Origin: Lentimicrobiaceae bacterium
GTDB taxonomy: Bacteria; Bacteroidota; Bacteroidia; Bacteroidales; JALOCA01
DNA: 64,000 nt
Assembly (NCBI GenBank): GCA_023227965.1
Contig: JALOCA010000008.1
Coordinates: forward strand, 38,238-102,237
Direction: 5' to 3'
Part shown: piece by piece, positions 8,079 to 16,021 of the stretch
Numbering within the stretch: position 1 is the first letter of the stretch
How the letters are laid out: each line of letters begins with the position of its first letter
Notes under the pieces: generated by a model
Databases searched by the model: none
What the model saw: only the letters and a program-made list of their open reading frames with translations
What the model was told of the DNA's origin: nothing
Translations under genes and position numbers: made by a program

Positions 8079-9851
8079 ATGGGAAAGACTTTTGCAGAAA
8101 AGATTTTAGGCGGTGAATGTGGCAGCATCGTTTTTAAAAAGCCCAATATTGTGCTTACGCACGATAATACCGCAAGTATAGCCGGAACATTTGCCAAAAT
8201 GGGAGGCATAAATGTGGCTGACCCAGATCAGTTACTCATAATCCTGGATCATAATGCCCCTCCAACCAATTCAAAGTTGGCTAATGATTACCAGAAAATC
8301 AGAGATATTGTTGAAAAACAAGGAATCAAGAAATTTCACGATGTGGGTGAAGGTATCTGCCACCAGTTGATGTCGTTGTACGCTCGTCCAAACATGATCA
8401 TCGTTGGAAGCGATAGCCATACCTCTACAGCAGGAGCTTTTAACGCCTATGCAGCAGGTATTGATCGTACCGAAGCTGCCGGATTGTGGAAACAAGGCGA
8501 AACCTGGTTTCGCGTACCGGAATCGGTGAAAATCACCCTAAACGGAAAACTCAGCGAAGGCGTGTATGCCAAGGACCTGGCATTGTGGATCATCGGAATG
8601 ATAGGCTCCAGCGGAGCTGATTATATGTCAATCGAATACCACGGTGAAGGTGCAAAAACTTTATCGGTAGCCGATCGTATGGTTTTGTGTAATCTGGCTT
8701 CGGAAATGGGTGCCAAAAACGCCGTTTTCCCTGCCGACGAAGTTCTGGAAACACATCTTGGTGAAAAAGTCAGAGGAACCTGGGCAGACCCGGATGCCAA
8801 ATATTTGAAAGAAATAGTTATCAATCTTGGAGATGTATTTCCGGTGGTAGCTGCTCCGCACCATGTTGACAATGTTAAAGCCTTGTCGGAAGTTCAGGGA
8901 ACCAAATTGAACCAGGCACTTATCGGTACCTGCACCAACGGTCGTATTGAAGACCTCCGTATTGCAGCAAAAATGCTTGAAGGGGAAAAAGTCCCCAGAA
9001 ACTTCCAGCTTCTCGTAATTCCTGCATCGAAAACCATTTACATGCAGGCAATGAAAGAAGGTTTGATTGAGATATTTATGAATGCCGGTGCCAGTGTGCT
9101 TGCTCCTTCCTGTGGCCCATGCCTGGGAACCGGACAAGGCATTCCGGCCGACAATACCACCATCATCTCCACTGCCAACCGTAATTTTAAAGGCAGAATG
9201 GGTAATGGTGCTGCTTCCATTTACCTTGCTTCGCCTGCAACAGTGGCAATTTCTGCCATTCATGGCGAAATCACCGACCCGAGAGGCATCGTAGCCAACG
9301 ATAAATATCCTTATCATGCCGAACAGAGTAAAACTGTAGATATCAAACAAGGTGAAGACCGTTACGCCCAGGGTACATGGAATTATGCCGATGTGGACAA
9401 TCTGAATACCGACCAGATGTTTGCCGGCAAATTCACTTACGAAATCAACAGTTCGGAAGCTGAAAAGATTTTGCCGTTCCTGTTTAAAGGATTCGACGAC
9501 AGTTTCTCAGAAAGAGTGAAAGCCGGTGATATCCTGATGGCTGGTGCCAATTTTGGTTGTGGCAGTTCGCGCGAACATCCTGCCGTGGGACTTTCCTTTG
9601 CAGGTGTAAAAGCCGTTATCTGCAAATCGGTTAACCGTATTTTCTACCGTTCGTCCGTAAACCAGGGTCTTCCCATCATTTTGGTTCCCGAAGCCGTAGG
9701 TGCTTACAAACAAGGTGATAAAGTGGGTATTGATTTTGCCAAGGGAATTATTACCGTCGGTGGAAAACAATTTACCTTTGCTCCACTTCCTGGAAAACTG
9801 ATGGAAATTTTTAATGCAAAAGGGCTTGTTAACTACGTTAAAAACAAATAA
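8079..9851 (+). CDS. Aconitase / isopropylmalate-dehydratase family enzyme, large and small domains in one chain
   Basis: A 590-residue [4Fe-4S] hydro-lyase. The cluster ligands are C285 (LIGTCTNGR), C345 and C348 (LAPSCGPCLGTGQGIP), and the active-site HTS motif is at residues 113-115 (GSDSHTSTAGAF). The C-terminal swivel domain carries GANFGCGSSREHPA at residues 489-502. Length and order are those of the compact archaeal/anaerobe aconitase type rather than the 750-900-residue AcnA/AcnB types. Citrate/isocitrate is the likeliest substrate; homoaconitate or isopropylmalate cannot be excluded. With the 2-oxoacid oxidoreductase at 13115 it could form part of a partial citric-acid route to glutamate. 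Monocistronic: own promoter and a terminator at 9872. Confidence 0.82.
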   Translation: MGKTFAEKILGGECGSIVFKKPNIVLTHDNTASIAGTFAKMGGINVADPDQLLIILDHNAPPTNSKLANDYQKIRDIVEKQGIKKFHDVGEGICHQLMSLYARPNMIIVGSDSHTSTAGAFNAYAAGIDRTEAAGLWKQGETWFRVPESVKITLNGKLSEGVYAKDLALWIIGMIGSSGADYMSIEYHGEGAKTLSVADRMVLCNLASEMGAKNAVFPADEVLETHLGEKVRGTWADPDAKYLKEIVINLGDVFPVVAAPHHVDNVKALSEVQGTKLNQALIGTCTNGRIEDLRIAAKMLEGEKVPRNFQLLVIPASKTIYMQAMKEGLIEIFMNAGASVLAPSCGPCLGTGQGIPADNTTIISTANRNFKGRMGNGAASIYLASPATVAISAIHGEITDPRGIVANDKYPYHAEQSKTVDIKQGEDRYAQGTWNYADVDNLNTDQMFAGKFTYEINSSEAEKILPFLFKGFDDSFSERVKAGDILMAGANFGCGSSREHPAVGLSFAGVKAVICKSVNRIFYRSSVNQGLPIILVPEAVGAYKQGDKVGIDFAKGIITVGGKQFTFAPLPGKLMEIFNAKGLVNYVKNK

Positions 9852-9871
9852 TAACCATTTTTAATTTATCA

Positions 9872-9913
9872 ATGCTCTCTGATTCATTTCGTTTCAGAGA
9901 GCATTTCTCTTTT
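9872..9913 (+). terminator. Terminator after the aconitase-family gene
   Basis: An 11-bp perfect stem: ATGCTCTCTGA (9872-9882) and TCAGAGAGCAT (9894-9904), followed by TTCTCTTTTT. It ends immediately before the next start codon at 9915, so the metallophosphoesterase must either initiate within this hairpin or depend on read-through. Confidence 0.8.
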
Positions 9914-9914
9914 T

Positions 9915-11225
9915 ATGAAAAAAAACACTATTTATAAAGCAGTTACTTTCGTTGTCCTTGCAATTTTTATTGGAATTGTTTCGCTGCACTTTCCAAAATA
10001 TACCGGAAGATACCTGTTTTTTTTGCTTTTTTTCCTTTTCGACCTGTATTACTGGAGCTGGTGGCGTACCTACCTGCCACAACTGGAAGCAAACTTCCGA
10101 AAATTAGTCAGTATATTATTCTGGGTACCAATAAGCCTACTGCTTGTGTTTTTCGGAGCGTCCTCCGTGTATCCTTACACTGAATGGAATATTTACATCT
10201 GGAACTATGCCCTCGGACTTATTTTTTCCTTGTATTTAGCCCGTTTTATTCCATATACATTTCTGTTTTTAAATGATATAGTAAGACTCTTTATCAAGCT
10301 GTGGCATCGAGTAGCAAAAGGCGAAAAATATTGCCCCAAACGGTTCGATCGTTGGATAACCATAGGATCGTTTTTAAACTGGCTGTTTTTTGTTACATTG
10401 GTGATGGGAATGGTTATCGGTGCATGGGTTTTCAAAGTGAAGAAAGAAACCATTTACGTTGAGAATCTTCCCAAAACATTCAACGGATGGAAAATAGTAC
10501 AGATATCGGACATCCACCTGGGAAACTGGATTTACAAAGGTCAATTGGAACGGGCAGTAAAAATGATCAACGACCAGCACCCCGACCTGGTGTTGTTTAC
10601 CGGCGACATGGTAAATTATTCAACCCGGGAAACCATAGGTTATGAATCTATTCTGGCAAAAATATCCGCCAAACATGGCATTTATGCCGTCCTGGGCAAC
10701 CACGATTACGGAGATTACACCTCCTGGAAGTCGCCCGAAGAAAAAGCGAATAACCTATTGCAATTAAAGAAATTTTATAAAAAACTGGGATGGAAATTGC
10801 TTTGTAACCAAAACGATCTGATCATTTGCGACAGCGACAGCCTCACCATCATCGGGGTAGAAAACTGGAGCAGGCATCGCCGTTTTCAAAAACGCGGGAA
10901 TTTATCTATTGCTCTTAAAGGAGTGGAAAAAGTCTCCACACAATTCCTTCTCTCACACGACCCGTCTCATTTTGATAAAGAAGTAAGCTCTCATTTCCCC
11001 AATATTGATTTAACCCTTTCGGGACACACCCACGGCATGCAGTTGGGATTATGTTTTGGCAAAAAACGAATCAGCCCGGCTGCTTTAACCGAATGCTACT
11101 GGGGTGGACTTTACCACGTAAAAAACCAATATCTGAACGTAAGTTGCGGACTTGGAACCGTTGGCTACCCAGGCAGAGTGGGAATTCTTCCGGAAATAAA
11201 CGTGATAGAACTTAGGGTAAAATAA
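9915..11225 (+). CDS. Membrane metallophosphoesterase (YkuE/YaeI type)
   Basis: A 436-residue protein with about five N-terminal transmembrane helices (residues 8-180), then a calcineurin-like phosphoesterase domain facing the periplasm or cytosol. All metal-binding motifs are present: QISDIHLGN (DxH), FTGDMVNY (GDxxN), VLGNHDYGD (GNHD), LLSHDPSH and LSGHTHGMQLG (GHTH). Relatives such as YaeI/YkuE act on lipid-linked phosphates, but this specificity is not shown by sequence. A paralogue with a shorter membrane region is at 35680. The ATG directly follows the hairpin terminator of the preceding gene, so expression may depend on read-through. Confidence 0.85.
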   Translation: MKKNTIYKAVTFVVLAIFIGIVSLHFPKYTGRYLFFLLFFLFDLYYWSWWRTYLPQLEANFRKLVSILFWVPISLLLVFFGASSVYPYTEWNIYIWNYALGLIFSLYLARFIPYTFLFLNDIVRLFIKLWHRVAKGEKYCPKRFDRWITIGSFLNWLFFVTLVMGMVIGAWVFKVKKETIYVENLPKTFNGWKIVQISDIHLGNWIYKGQLERAVKMINDQHPDLVLFTGDMVNYSTRETIGYESILAKISAKHGIYAVLGNHDYGDYTSWKSPEEKANNLLQLKKFYKKLGWKLLCNQNDLIICDSDSLTIIGVENWSRHRRFQKRGNLSIALKGVEKVSTQFLLSHDPSHFDKEVSSHFPNIDLTLSGHTHGMQLGLCFGKKRISPAALTECYWGGLYHVKNQYLNVSCGLGTVGYPGRVGILPEINVIELRVK

Positions 11226-11262
11226 CCTTTAGGCACTCCAAACCTGTCAACGCTATTCAGGC

Positions 11263-11295
11263 ATTAACAACACGCTGTTATGGGCTGGTTTTTGT
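11263..11295 (+). repeat. Right-end copy of a cassette-like hairpin element (short)
   Basis: The sequence ACACGCTGTTATGGGCTGGT followed by TTTT closely matches the right end of the long element at 11878-12020 (ACACTTTGTTATGCGGTCGG then CTTTTTT). Here it closes only a short stem (TAACA/TGTTA). It marks the left border of the two-gene accessory island. Confidence 0.5.
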
Positions 11296-11359
11296 CCTCA
11301 TTATTCACATAAGCACTGATACACATATATATACAACAATCCATATTGTTTACAAAAAC

Positions 11360-11698
11360 CTAATGTTCTAACTCAACAATCCCTTCTGTTTTGTTTAATT
11401 CTTCCTTATAAATATAACCCTTTTTCTCATAACCCAAATATATATGATTATTTCCAAAAGCATAACCTATATTTATTGTTGCTTCGAACTTTCCATTGGA
11501 ATCAGTATAACCTGTAACCGCATTATCAGACCAATCACCACCATTCTTTTTGCCATCAGAAACTTTAACAAAAACACTATCTATTGGTTGCTTAGTTAAT
11601 TTGTCAATAACTATGACCGAAATTTTCTCGTGAGTTTTACAGGAAACCCAAAATAGTGATAGAAAAATTATTAAAATGATAAACCGTAGTGCTTTCAT
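11360..11698 (-). CDS. Small lipoprotein with a carboxypeptidase-regulatory-like (transthyretin-like) domain
   Basis: Taking the ATG at 11698, the protein is 112 residues and starts with a lipoprotein signal (MKALRFIILIIFLSLFWVSC), with Cys20 as the lipidation site. The longer frame from 11824 adds 42 residues with no signal character, so the inner start is preferred. The mature part (ISVIVIDKLTKQPIDSVFVK and DSNGKFEATINI) has the beta-sandwich pattern of the CarboxypepD_reg fold, as seen on TonB-dependent receptors, but here it stands alone. Function is unknown; it would sit on the periplasmic or outer surface. It lies between two hairpin elements, on the minus strand, in AT-rich DNA unlike its flanks. 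Confidence 0.65.
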   Translation of the reverse strand: MKALRFIILIIFLSLFWVSCKTHEKISVIVIDKLTKQPIDSVFVKVSDGKKNGGDWSDNAVTGYTDSNGKFEATINIGYAFGNNHIYLGYEKKGYIYKEELNKTEGIVELEH

Positions 11699-11877
11699 TG
11701 TGATATTTTTTTTATTCCTACTCATTTGGCTTTTCGGTTTTTGCCCCGTTTTTAAAATGGTTTCTGGCCTCCACTTGTTATTTTTTGTTTTTATCAGTCG
11801 GTAATGGCTGTCAAGAAGTGTCAAAGTTAAGATTTATTTTATTCTATTCTGTCTGTTTGTCGTTCCTTAAACTTGCC

Positions 11878-12020
11878 CATAACGGTCGAGGCTATATGCG
11901 GTAAGGGATTGCGGGCTACTTTCTTGTCCACCGACACCGAAGTTTGAGCGGGGCAGAATGCTTGAATTGCCACTGAAACCCTTATTGCTGCTACACTTTG
12001 TTATGCGGTCGGCTTTTTTA
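11878..12020 (+). repeat. Long imperfect inverted-repeat element, cassette-border type
   Basis: Terminal CATAAC (11878-11883) pairs with GTTATG (12000-12005), and inner TAAGGG (11902-11907) pairs with CCCTTA (11979-11984), giving a bulged hairpin of about 128 nt, followed by GCTTTTTT. It is richer in GC than its surroundings. Shorter related copies lie at 11263 and 12735 on either side of the neighbouring genes. The folding and position resemble integron attC sites, but the canonical GTTRRRY core is not matched. I have an impression of similar elements between accessory genes in other Bacteroidota, which is recall and not checked. Confidence 0.55.
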
Positions 12021-12082
12021 TCTTCAGTTTTCATTCCTCAATTTCGATGTAAATAATTTGCCAATTTTTATGATATTTATTT

Positions 12083-12676
12083 TTACAATCTAAGTAATTT
12101 TTTTAATTCAGTTCTAAGTCGTTCATTTAAAAAAGATGTGAAATTCATATCTAATGGAGGAGGGTCTTTTTCACAAGCGTACCTCATTTTAACAAAATGA
12201 TTGCTGTGCAATTCCAAAAAATAATCAAAACTTCCGAATTCAAACGTGCTAATTATTTTATTTAAAGTCTCTATTTCCTTATTTTCAAATTTGTCTTTTT
12301 TGTCAAGGTTATTAAGGTATTGATTTAATTGGGTTTCTAATAATTCTTTAGAATAAGAAATATGAATTTTCGGTTGAAATTCGTTTTTTATAGTTTCTTT
12401 TAACTTTCTACAAGATTCATGATTTAATAAGTCTTTTATTTCATGACATTTAGGATGATTGCCCTTGTGAAAAAACATTATTCCTTTTATTAGCAACTCC
12501 GCAGAAAAAGCATGGTGAGTGCCAACAATTACTATTTCAAAGTTTTTATACGCTACAGGGTTTTCATTAAATTTAGTTTTTGAATGTTTACTTGCAAGTT
12601 CAGCAGCAACTATAAAATATTCAGCTTGTGCATAATATTTACGTGCAACGATTTTATTATTTTCATCCATAATCAT
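12083..12676 (-). CDS. HEPN-like hypothetical protein
   Basis: A 197-residue, all-helical, soluble protein rich in Lys and Asn. Residues 1-75 hold the pattern of a HEPN domain: KYYAQAEYFIVAAELA, then THHAFSAELLIKGIMFFHKG, followed by a His-Glu pair in HPKCHEIKDLLNH that resembles the K(x)HDL part of HEPN proteins. HEPN domains bind nucleotides or act as RNases in toxin and defence systems. The classical catalytic RxxxxH is not seen, so an RNase role is not claimed. The first or third codon (both ATG) may be the start. No antitoxin-like partner is adjacent. The gene is flanked by hairpin elements, AT-rich, and probably horizontally acquired. Confidence 0.5.
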   Translation of the reverse strand: MIMDENNKIVARKYYAQAEYFIVAAELASKHSKTKFNENPVAYKNFEIVIVGTHHAFSAELLIKGIMFFHKGNHPKCHEIKDLLNHESCRKLKETIKNEFQPKIHISYSKELLETQLNQYLNNLDKKDKFENKEIETLNKIISTFEFGSFDYFLELHSNHFVKMRYACEKDPPPLDMNFTSFLNERLRTELKKLLRL

Positions 12677-12734
12677 TTGTCTTATAAATTTCCTGAATTA
12701 TTAAAGCTTAACAATTAAATATTTTTTCTGTTTT

Positions 12735-12780
12735 TAAGCTGCCGCATAGCGTCTGTATAACCCCCATATGGCGGTTATTT
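12735..12780 (-). repeat. Third copy of the cassette-like element, inverted
   Basis: On the minus strand, GTTATACAGACGCTATGCGG then CAGCTT resembles the left half of the element at 11878 (AACGGTCGAGGCTATATGCGG). A short stem AACCGCCATATGG(C)GGTT-like surrounds it. It bounds the HEPN-like gene on its upstream side. The rest of the gap 12677-13114 is AT-rich; a promoter for the downstream operon is expected in it, but no clean TAnnTTTG box was found. Confidence 0.45.
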
Positions 12781-13114
12781 CGTAATTAGTTACCTTTTTT
12801 TAATGTCCAAATTTACACAAATACTGAATATCTCAAATTATCTGTTTTTTTACTTCGGCAAACGGCAAAATCAATCTTACTAAATTATGAACTGCAAAAA
12901 TTTGTGCTATCCGGCAACATTATTAAATATTTTCTGATATCAGAAACCAGCCGGAAACAGTTGTTTTATTACACACTATTGCCATGTTGCGGCCAATGTT
13001 GAAAAGCATTTTAAAAATCTTTTCAAAATTTCAGACTGCTTCGGTAAAATTTCTTTAATTTCGCTTCGTTTTACGAAAAACACTTATTCAGCAATTCAAT
13101 AAACGAAACACGAA

Positions 13115-13342
13115 ATGGCAAAAGTAAAAGGAAGCATCGTTATAGATGTTGAAAAATGCAAGGGATGTGAAGTGTGCATGACTGCCTGTCCCGAAGAAGT
13201 GATTTCCATGTCGAAGCTTGTTAATGGCAAAGGATATCATTTTGCAGAACCGGTTAAGGATACCTGTACCGGTTGCACCAATTGCGCCGTTGTTTGTCCC
13301 GACGGAGTAATAACAGTTTACAGGGCAAAAATTAACGATTAA
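13115..13342 (+). CDS. korD: 2-oxoacid:ferredoxin oxidoreductase, delta (ferredoxin-like) subunit
   Basis: A 75-residue small iron-sulfur subunit with two complete [4Fe-4S] motifs: CKGCEVCMTAC-P near residue 15 and CTGCTNCAVVC-P near residue 50. It shuttles electrons from the TPP-containing core to soluble ferredoxin. It is the first gene of a four-gene operon (delta, alpha, beta, gamma); the next start follows 25 bases later. This order is the one I know from the 2-oxoglutarate enzymes (OorDABC/KorDABC), which is why the kor symbol is used; the isovalerate type (Vor) remains possible. Upstream is a 438-base gap. Confidence 0.8.
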   Translation: MAKVKGSIVIDVEKCKGCEVCMTACPEEVISMSKLVNGKGYHFAEPVKDTCTGCTNCAVVCPDGVITVYRAKIND

Positions 13343-13367
13343 ATCAACCCATAAAATACACAAGGGA

Positions 13368-14453
13368 ATGAAAGAATTACGATTAATGAAAGGCAACGAA
13401 GCCATAGCCGAAGCGGCTATTCGCGCAGGTGCCGACGGCTATTTCGGATATCCCATTACTCCCCAGTCGGAGGTTATGGAATACCTGATGGCAGAAAAGC
13501 CCCACGAACGAACCGGTATGGTGGTTCTGCAGGCTGAAAGCGAAGTGGCATCCATCAACATGGTGTATGGTGGTGCCGCTTGTGGTAAAAAGGTGATGAC
13601 ATCTTCATCAAGTCCTGGCATAAGTCTTATGCAGGAAGGAATCTCGTACATTGCAGGTGCCGAACTGCCCTGCCTGGTGGTAAACGTTGTACGCGGCGGT
13701 CCCGGACTGGGAACCATCCAGCCTTCGCAGGCTGATTATTTCCAAACAGTAAAAGGTGGCGGACACGGCGATTACAAGCTCATCACCCTTGCTCCTTCAT
13801 CCGTTCAGGAAATGTATGATTTTGTTAAATTAGCTTTTAATCTCGCTTTTAAATACCGCAATCCGGCAATGATACTTTCTGACGGAGCTATCGGACAGAT
13901 GATGGAAAAAGTAGAACTCGACGAACAGGTTCCCCGCTTTACCCGTGAAGAAATTGAAAAAAATACCCCTTGGGCTACTTTCGGAAAACCGGCAACCCGT
14001 AGTCATAACATCATCACATCACTCGAACTGGATCCCAACAAACAGGAAAAAGTTAACCTTCGTATCCAGGCTAAATACCGCGAACTGGAAGCAAAAGAGG
14101 TGCGTTACGAAACCATACAATGCGACGACGCCGAATATATTTTCGTAGCTTACGGACTCAGTGCACGCATCTGCATGAAATCTATCGAGCTAGGCAGAGC
14201 CAAAGGCATTAAGGTTGGATTGCTCCGCCCCATCACCCTGTATCCTTATCCCTACAAAGCATTGAATCAAATGGCAGACAGGGTTAAGGGCATGCTTTCG
14301 GTAGAAATGAGTGCCGGACAAATGGTGGAAGACGTTCGCCTTGCCGTTGAAGGCAAAGTAAGAGTAGAACACTACGGAAGGTTTGGCGGAATTATCCCGA
14401 CCCCTGCCGAAGTAATTGACGCATTGGAACACAAAATTATCGGAGGAAAATAA
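13368..14453 (+). CDS. korA: 2-oxoacid:ferredoxin oxidoreductase, alpha subunit
   Basis: A 361-residue subunit with the pyrimidine-binding half of the TPP site: MKGNEAIAEAAIRAGADGYF, then GYPITPQSEVMEYL, and the middle part with VMTSSSSPGISLMQEGISY. The C-terminal domain has YGLSARICMKSIELGRAKG and LLRPITLYPYP, the transketolase-C-like domain of this family. Together with the beta subunit it decarboxylates a 2-oxoacid to the acyl-CoA, reducing ferredoxin. Databases often label this size class VorB (3-methyl-2-oxobutanoate), so substrate between 2-oxoglutarate and branched 2-oxoacids is unresolved. In a cell with two ferredoxin-linked hydrogenases, this complex is a likely source of reduced ferredoxin. 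Confidence 0.8.
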   Translation: MKELRLMKGNEAIAEAAIRAGADGYFGYPITPQSEVMEYLMAEKPHERTGMVVLQAESEVASINMVYGGAACGKKVMTSSSSPGISLMQEGISYIAGAELPCLVVNVVRGGPGLGTIQPSQADYFQTVKGGGHGDYKLITLAPSSVQEMYDFVKLAFNLAFKYRNPAMILSDGAIGQMMEKVELDEQVPRFTREEIEKNTPWATFGKPATRSHNIITSLELDPNKQEKVNLRIQAKYRELEAKEVRYETIQCDDAEYIFVAYGLSARICMKSIELGRAKGIKVGLLRPITLYPYPYKALNQMADRVKGMLSVEMSAGQMVEDVRLAVEGKVRVEHYGRFGGIIPTPAEVIDALEHKIIGGK

Positions 14454-14454
14454 A

Positions 14455-15228
14455 ATGGCAGATATTAATGTAGAAATTCGCAAACCAGAAAATTTAGTGT
14501 ATCGCCGTACCTCGGTGCTTACCGATAATATTATGCACTACTGCCCAGGCTGCGGACACGGAACTGTGCACCGCATAATTGCCGAAGTAGTTGAAGAAAT
14601 GGGTATTCAAAGCGAAACCATTGCCATTGCACCAGTAGGTTGCTCGGTTTTGGCTTATAATTATTTCGATATTGACTGCCAGGAAGCCGCTCATGGACGT
14701 GCCCCCGCACTTGCCACGGCTGTTAAAAGGCTGATGCCTGAAAAATTTGTATTTACTTACCAGGGTGATGGCGACCTTGCCGCTATCGGTACTGCCGAAA
14801 CCATCCATGCCTGTAACCGCGGCGAAAACATTACCATATTTTTTGTTAACAACGGAATCTACGGTATGACCGGCGGACAAATGGCGCCCACAACCCTCGA
14901 AGGGATGAAAACCGCCACTTCGCCCTATGGGCGCGATATCCACACTATGGGAAACCCGCTTAAAATGACTGAACTGGTTGCCCAGCTTCCGGGTACTATT
15001 TATGTTACCCGCCAAAGTGTACACACTCCTGCCAATGCACGCAAAGCCAAACGTGCCGTTCGCAAAGCACTGGAAAGCCAGAAACTCGGAAAAGGTACTT
15101 CCTTCATCGAATTTGTTTCTAACTGCAACTCGGGCTGGAAACTTACACCCGTGCAAGCTAACAAATGGATGGAAGAAAATATGTTCCCCTTCTACCCGCT
15201 TGGAGACATTAAGAATACGATTGAGTAA
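14455..15228 (+). CDS. korB: 2-oxoacid:ferredoxin oxidoreductase, beta (TPP-binding) subunit
   Basis: A 257-residue TPP subunit. It has CPGCGHGTVHRIIAE near residue 25 (Cys ligands and TPP contacts) and the diphosphate-binding motif GDGDLAAIGTAETIHA near residue 105, followed by FFVNNGIYGMTGGQMAPTT. The start at ATG 14455 is preferred over an in-frame ATG at 14416, which overlaps the alpha gene, because GGAGG lies nine bases upstream of it, one of the few clear ribosome sites in the window. The gene follows the alpha stop by one base, so translation is coupled. Confidence 0.85.
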   Translation: MADINVEIRKPENLVYRRTSVLTDNIMHYCPGCGHGTVHRIIAEVVEEMGIQSETIAIAPVGCSVLAYNYFDIDCQEAAHGRAPALATAVKRLMPEKFVFTYQGDGDLAAIGTAETIHACNRGENITIFFVNNGIYGMTGGQMAPTTLEGMKTATSPYGRDIHTMGNPLKMTELVAQLPGTIYVTRQSVHTPANARKAKRAVRKALESQKLGKGTSFIEFVSNCNSGWKLTPVQANKWMEENMFPFYPLGDIKNTIE

Positions 15229-15325
15229 AAAAAAGTGTTTGGTTTTAGCTTTTTAGTAAAAAAAATTCTCAAAACTCAAAACACTGTATTTGAAACTTAT
15301 TAAAGAAACTTCAAACTTTAAAAAA

Positions 15326-15880
15326 ATGACTGAAGAAATCATCATAGCCGGATTTGGCGGACAAGGAGTCCTTTCGATGGGGAAAATCCTTGCCTATTCC
15401 GGTGTAATGCAAAATAAGGAAGTAAGCTGGATGCCTTCCTACGGACCCGAAATGCGCGGCGGCACTGCAAACGTTACCGTTATCATCAGCGACGAACGCA
15501 TCAGTTCCCCCTCGCTGAATGCTTTCGACACCGCCATTATCCTTAACCAGCAATCAATGGATAAATTTGAAAACAGTGTAAAACCGGGTGGCGTTCTGTT
15601 GTACGACCCTAACGGAATTACCCGTTGTCCGCAACGCAAAGACATTAATATTTATTCCATCGAAGCCTACGACGAAGCCGCAAAACAAGGCTTGCTCAAA
15701 GTCTTCAATATGATAGTGCTTGGCGGTTTCCTTAAACTGAAACCGTTGGTAGGACCGGAATACATCCGTAAAGGATTGGAAAAATCGTTGCCAAAACGCC
15801 ATCATAACCTTATTCCTGAAAACGAAAAGGCTATAGAAAAAGGTAAAGAGATAATTAAACCTGTGCACCTGGTTAGTTAA
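15326..15880 (+). CDS. korC: 2-oxoacid:ferredoxin oxidoreductase, gamma subunit
   Basis: A 184-residue subunit with the glycine-rich opening IIIAGFGGQGVLSMGKILA and GPEMRGGTANVTVIIS, the CoA-binding signature of the family. The ATG at 15326 is used: an upstream in-frame TTG (15290) would add twelve residues before the conserved start. It closes the delta-alpha-beta-gamma operon, 97 bases after the beta stop, and is followed by a terminator at 15913. Confidence 0.82.
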   Translation: MTEEIIIAGFGGQGVLSMGKILAYSGVMQNKEVSWMPSYGPEMRGGTANVTVIISDERISSPSLNAFDTAIILNQQSMDKFENSVKPGGVLLYDPNGITRCPQRKDINIYSIEAYDEAAKQGLLKVFNMIVLGGFLKLKPLVGPEYIRKGLEKSLPKRHHNLIPENEKAIEKGKEIIKPVHLVS

Positions 15881-15912
15881 TCTTCGGATTTTTATTTCTG
15901 TACCACAAAACG

Positions 15913-15948
15913 AAGGATGTTTTCCACAGGGGGAGACATCCTTTTTTG
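15913..15948 (+). terminator. Terminator of the 2-oxoacid oxidoreductase operon
   Basis: AAGGATGT (15913-15920) pairs with ACATCCTT (15936-15943) and is followed by a T tract. Confidence 0.85.
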
Positions 15949-16021
15949 TTTAAATAACTTTTTGTAAGTTCGTACGGGATAAATCGTAGTTAGCATCTAT
16001 AAAATTAAAAAACATAAGGTA

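Noticed and set aside
8661..9350. Minus-strand frame of 229 codons opposite the aconitase gene
   Set aside because: Antisense to conserved aconitase motifs; no recognisable protein.
11878..12020. Classical integron attC site
   Set aside because: Shape fits, but the GTTRRRY core does not and no integron integrase is in the window.
14494..15156. Minus-strand frame of 220 codons opposite korB
   Set aside because: Antisense to the TPP-binding subunit; no domain.
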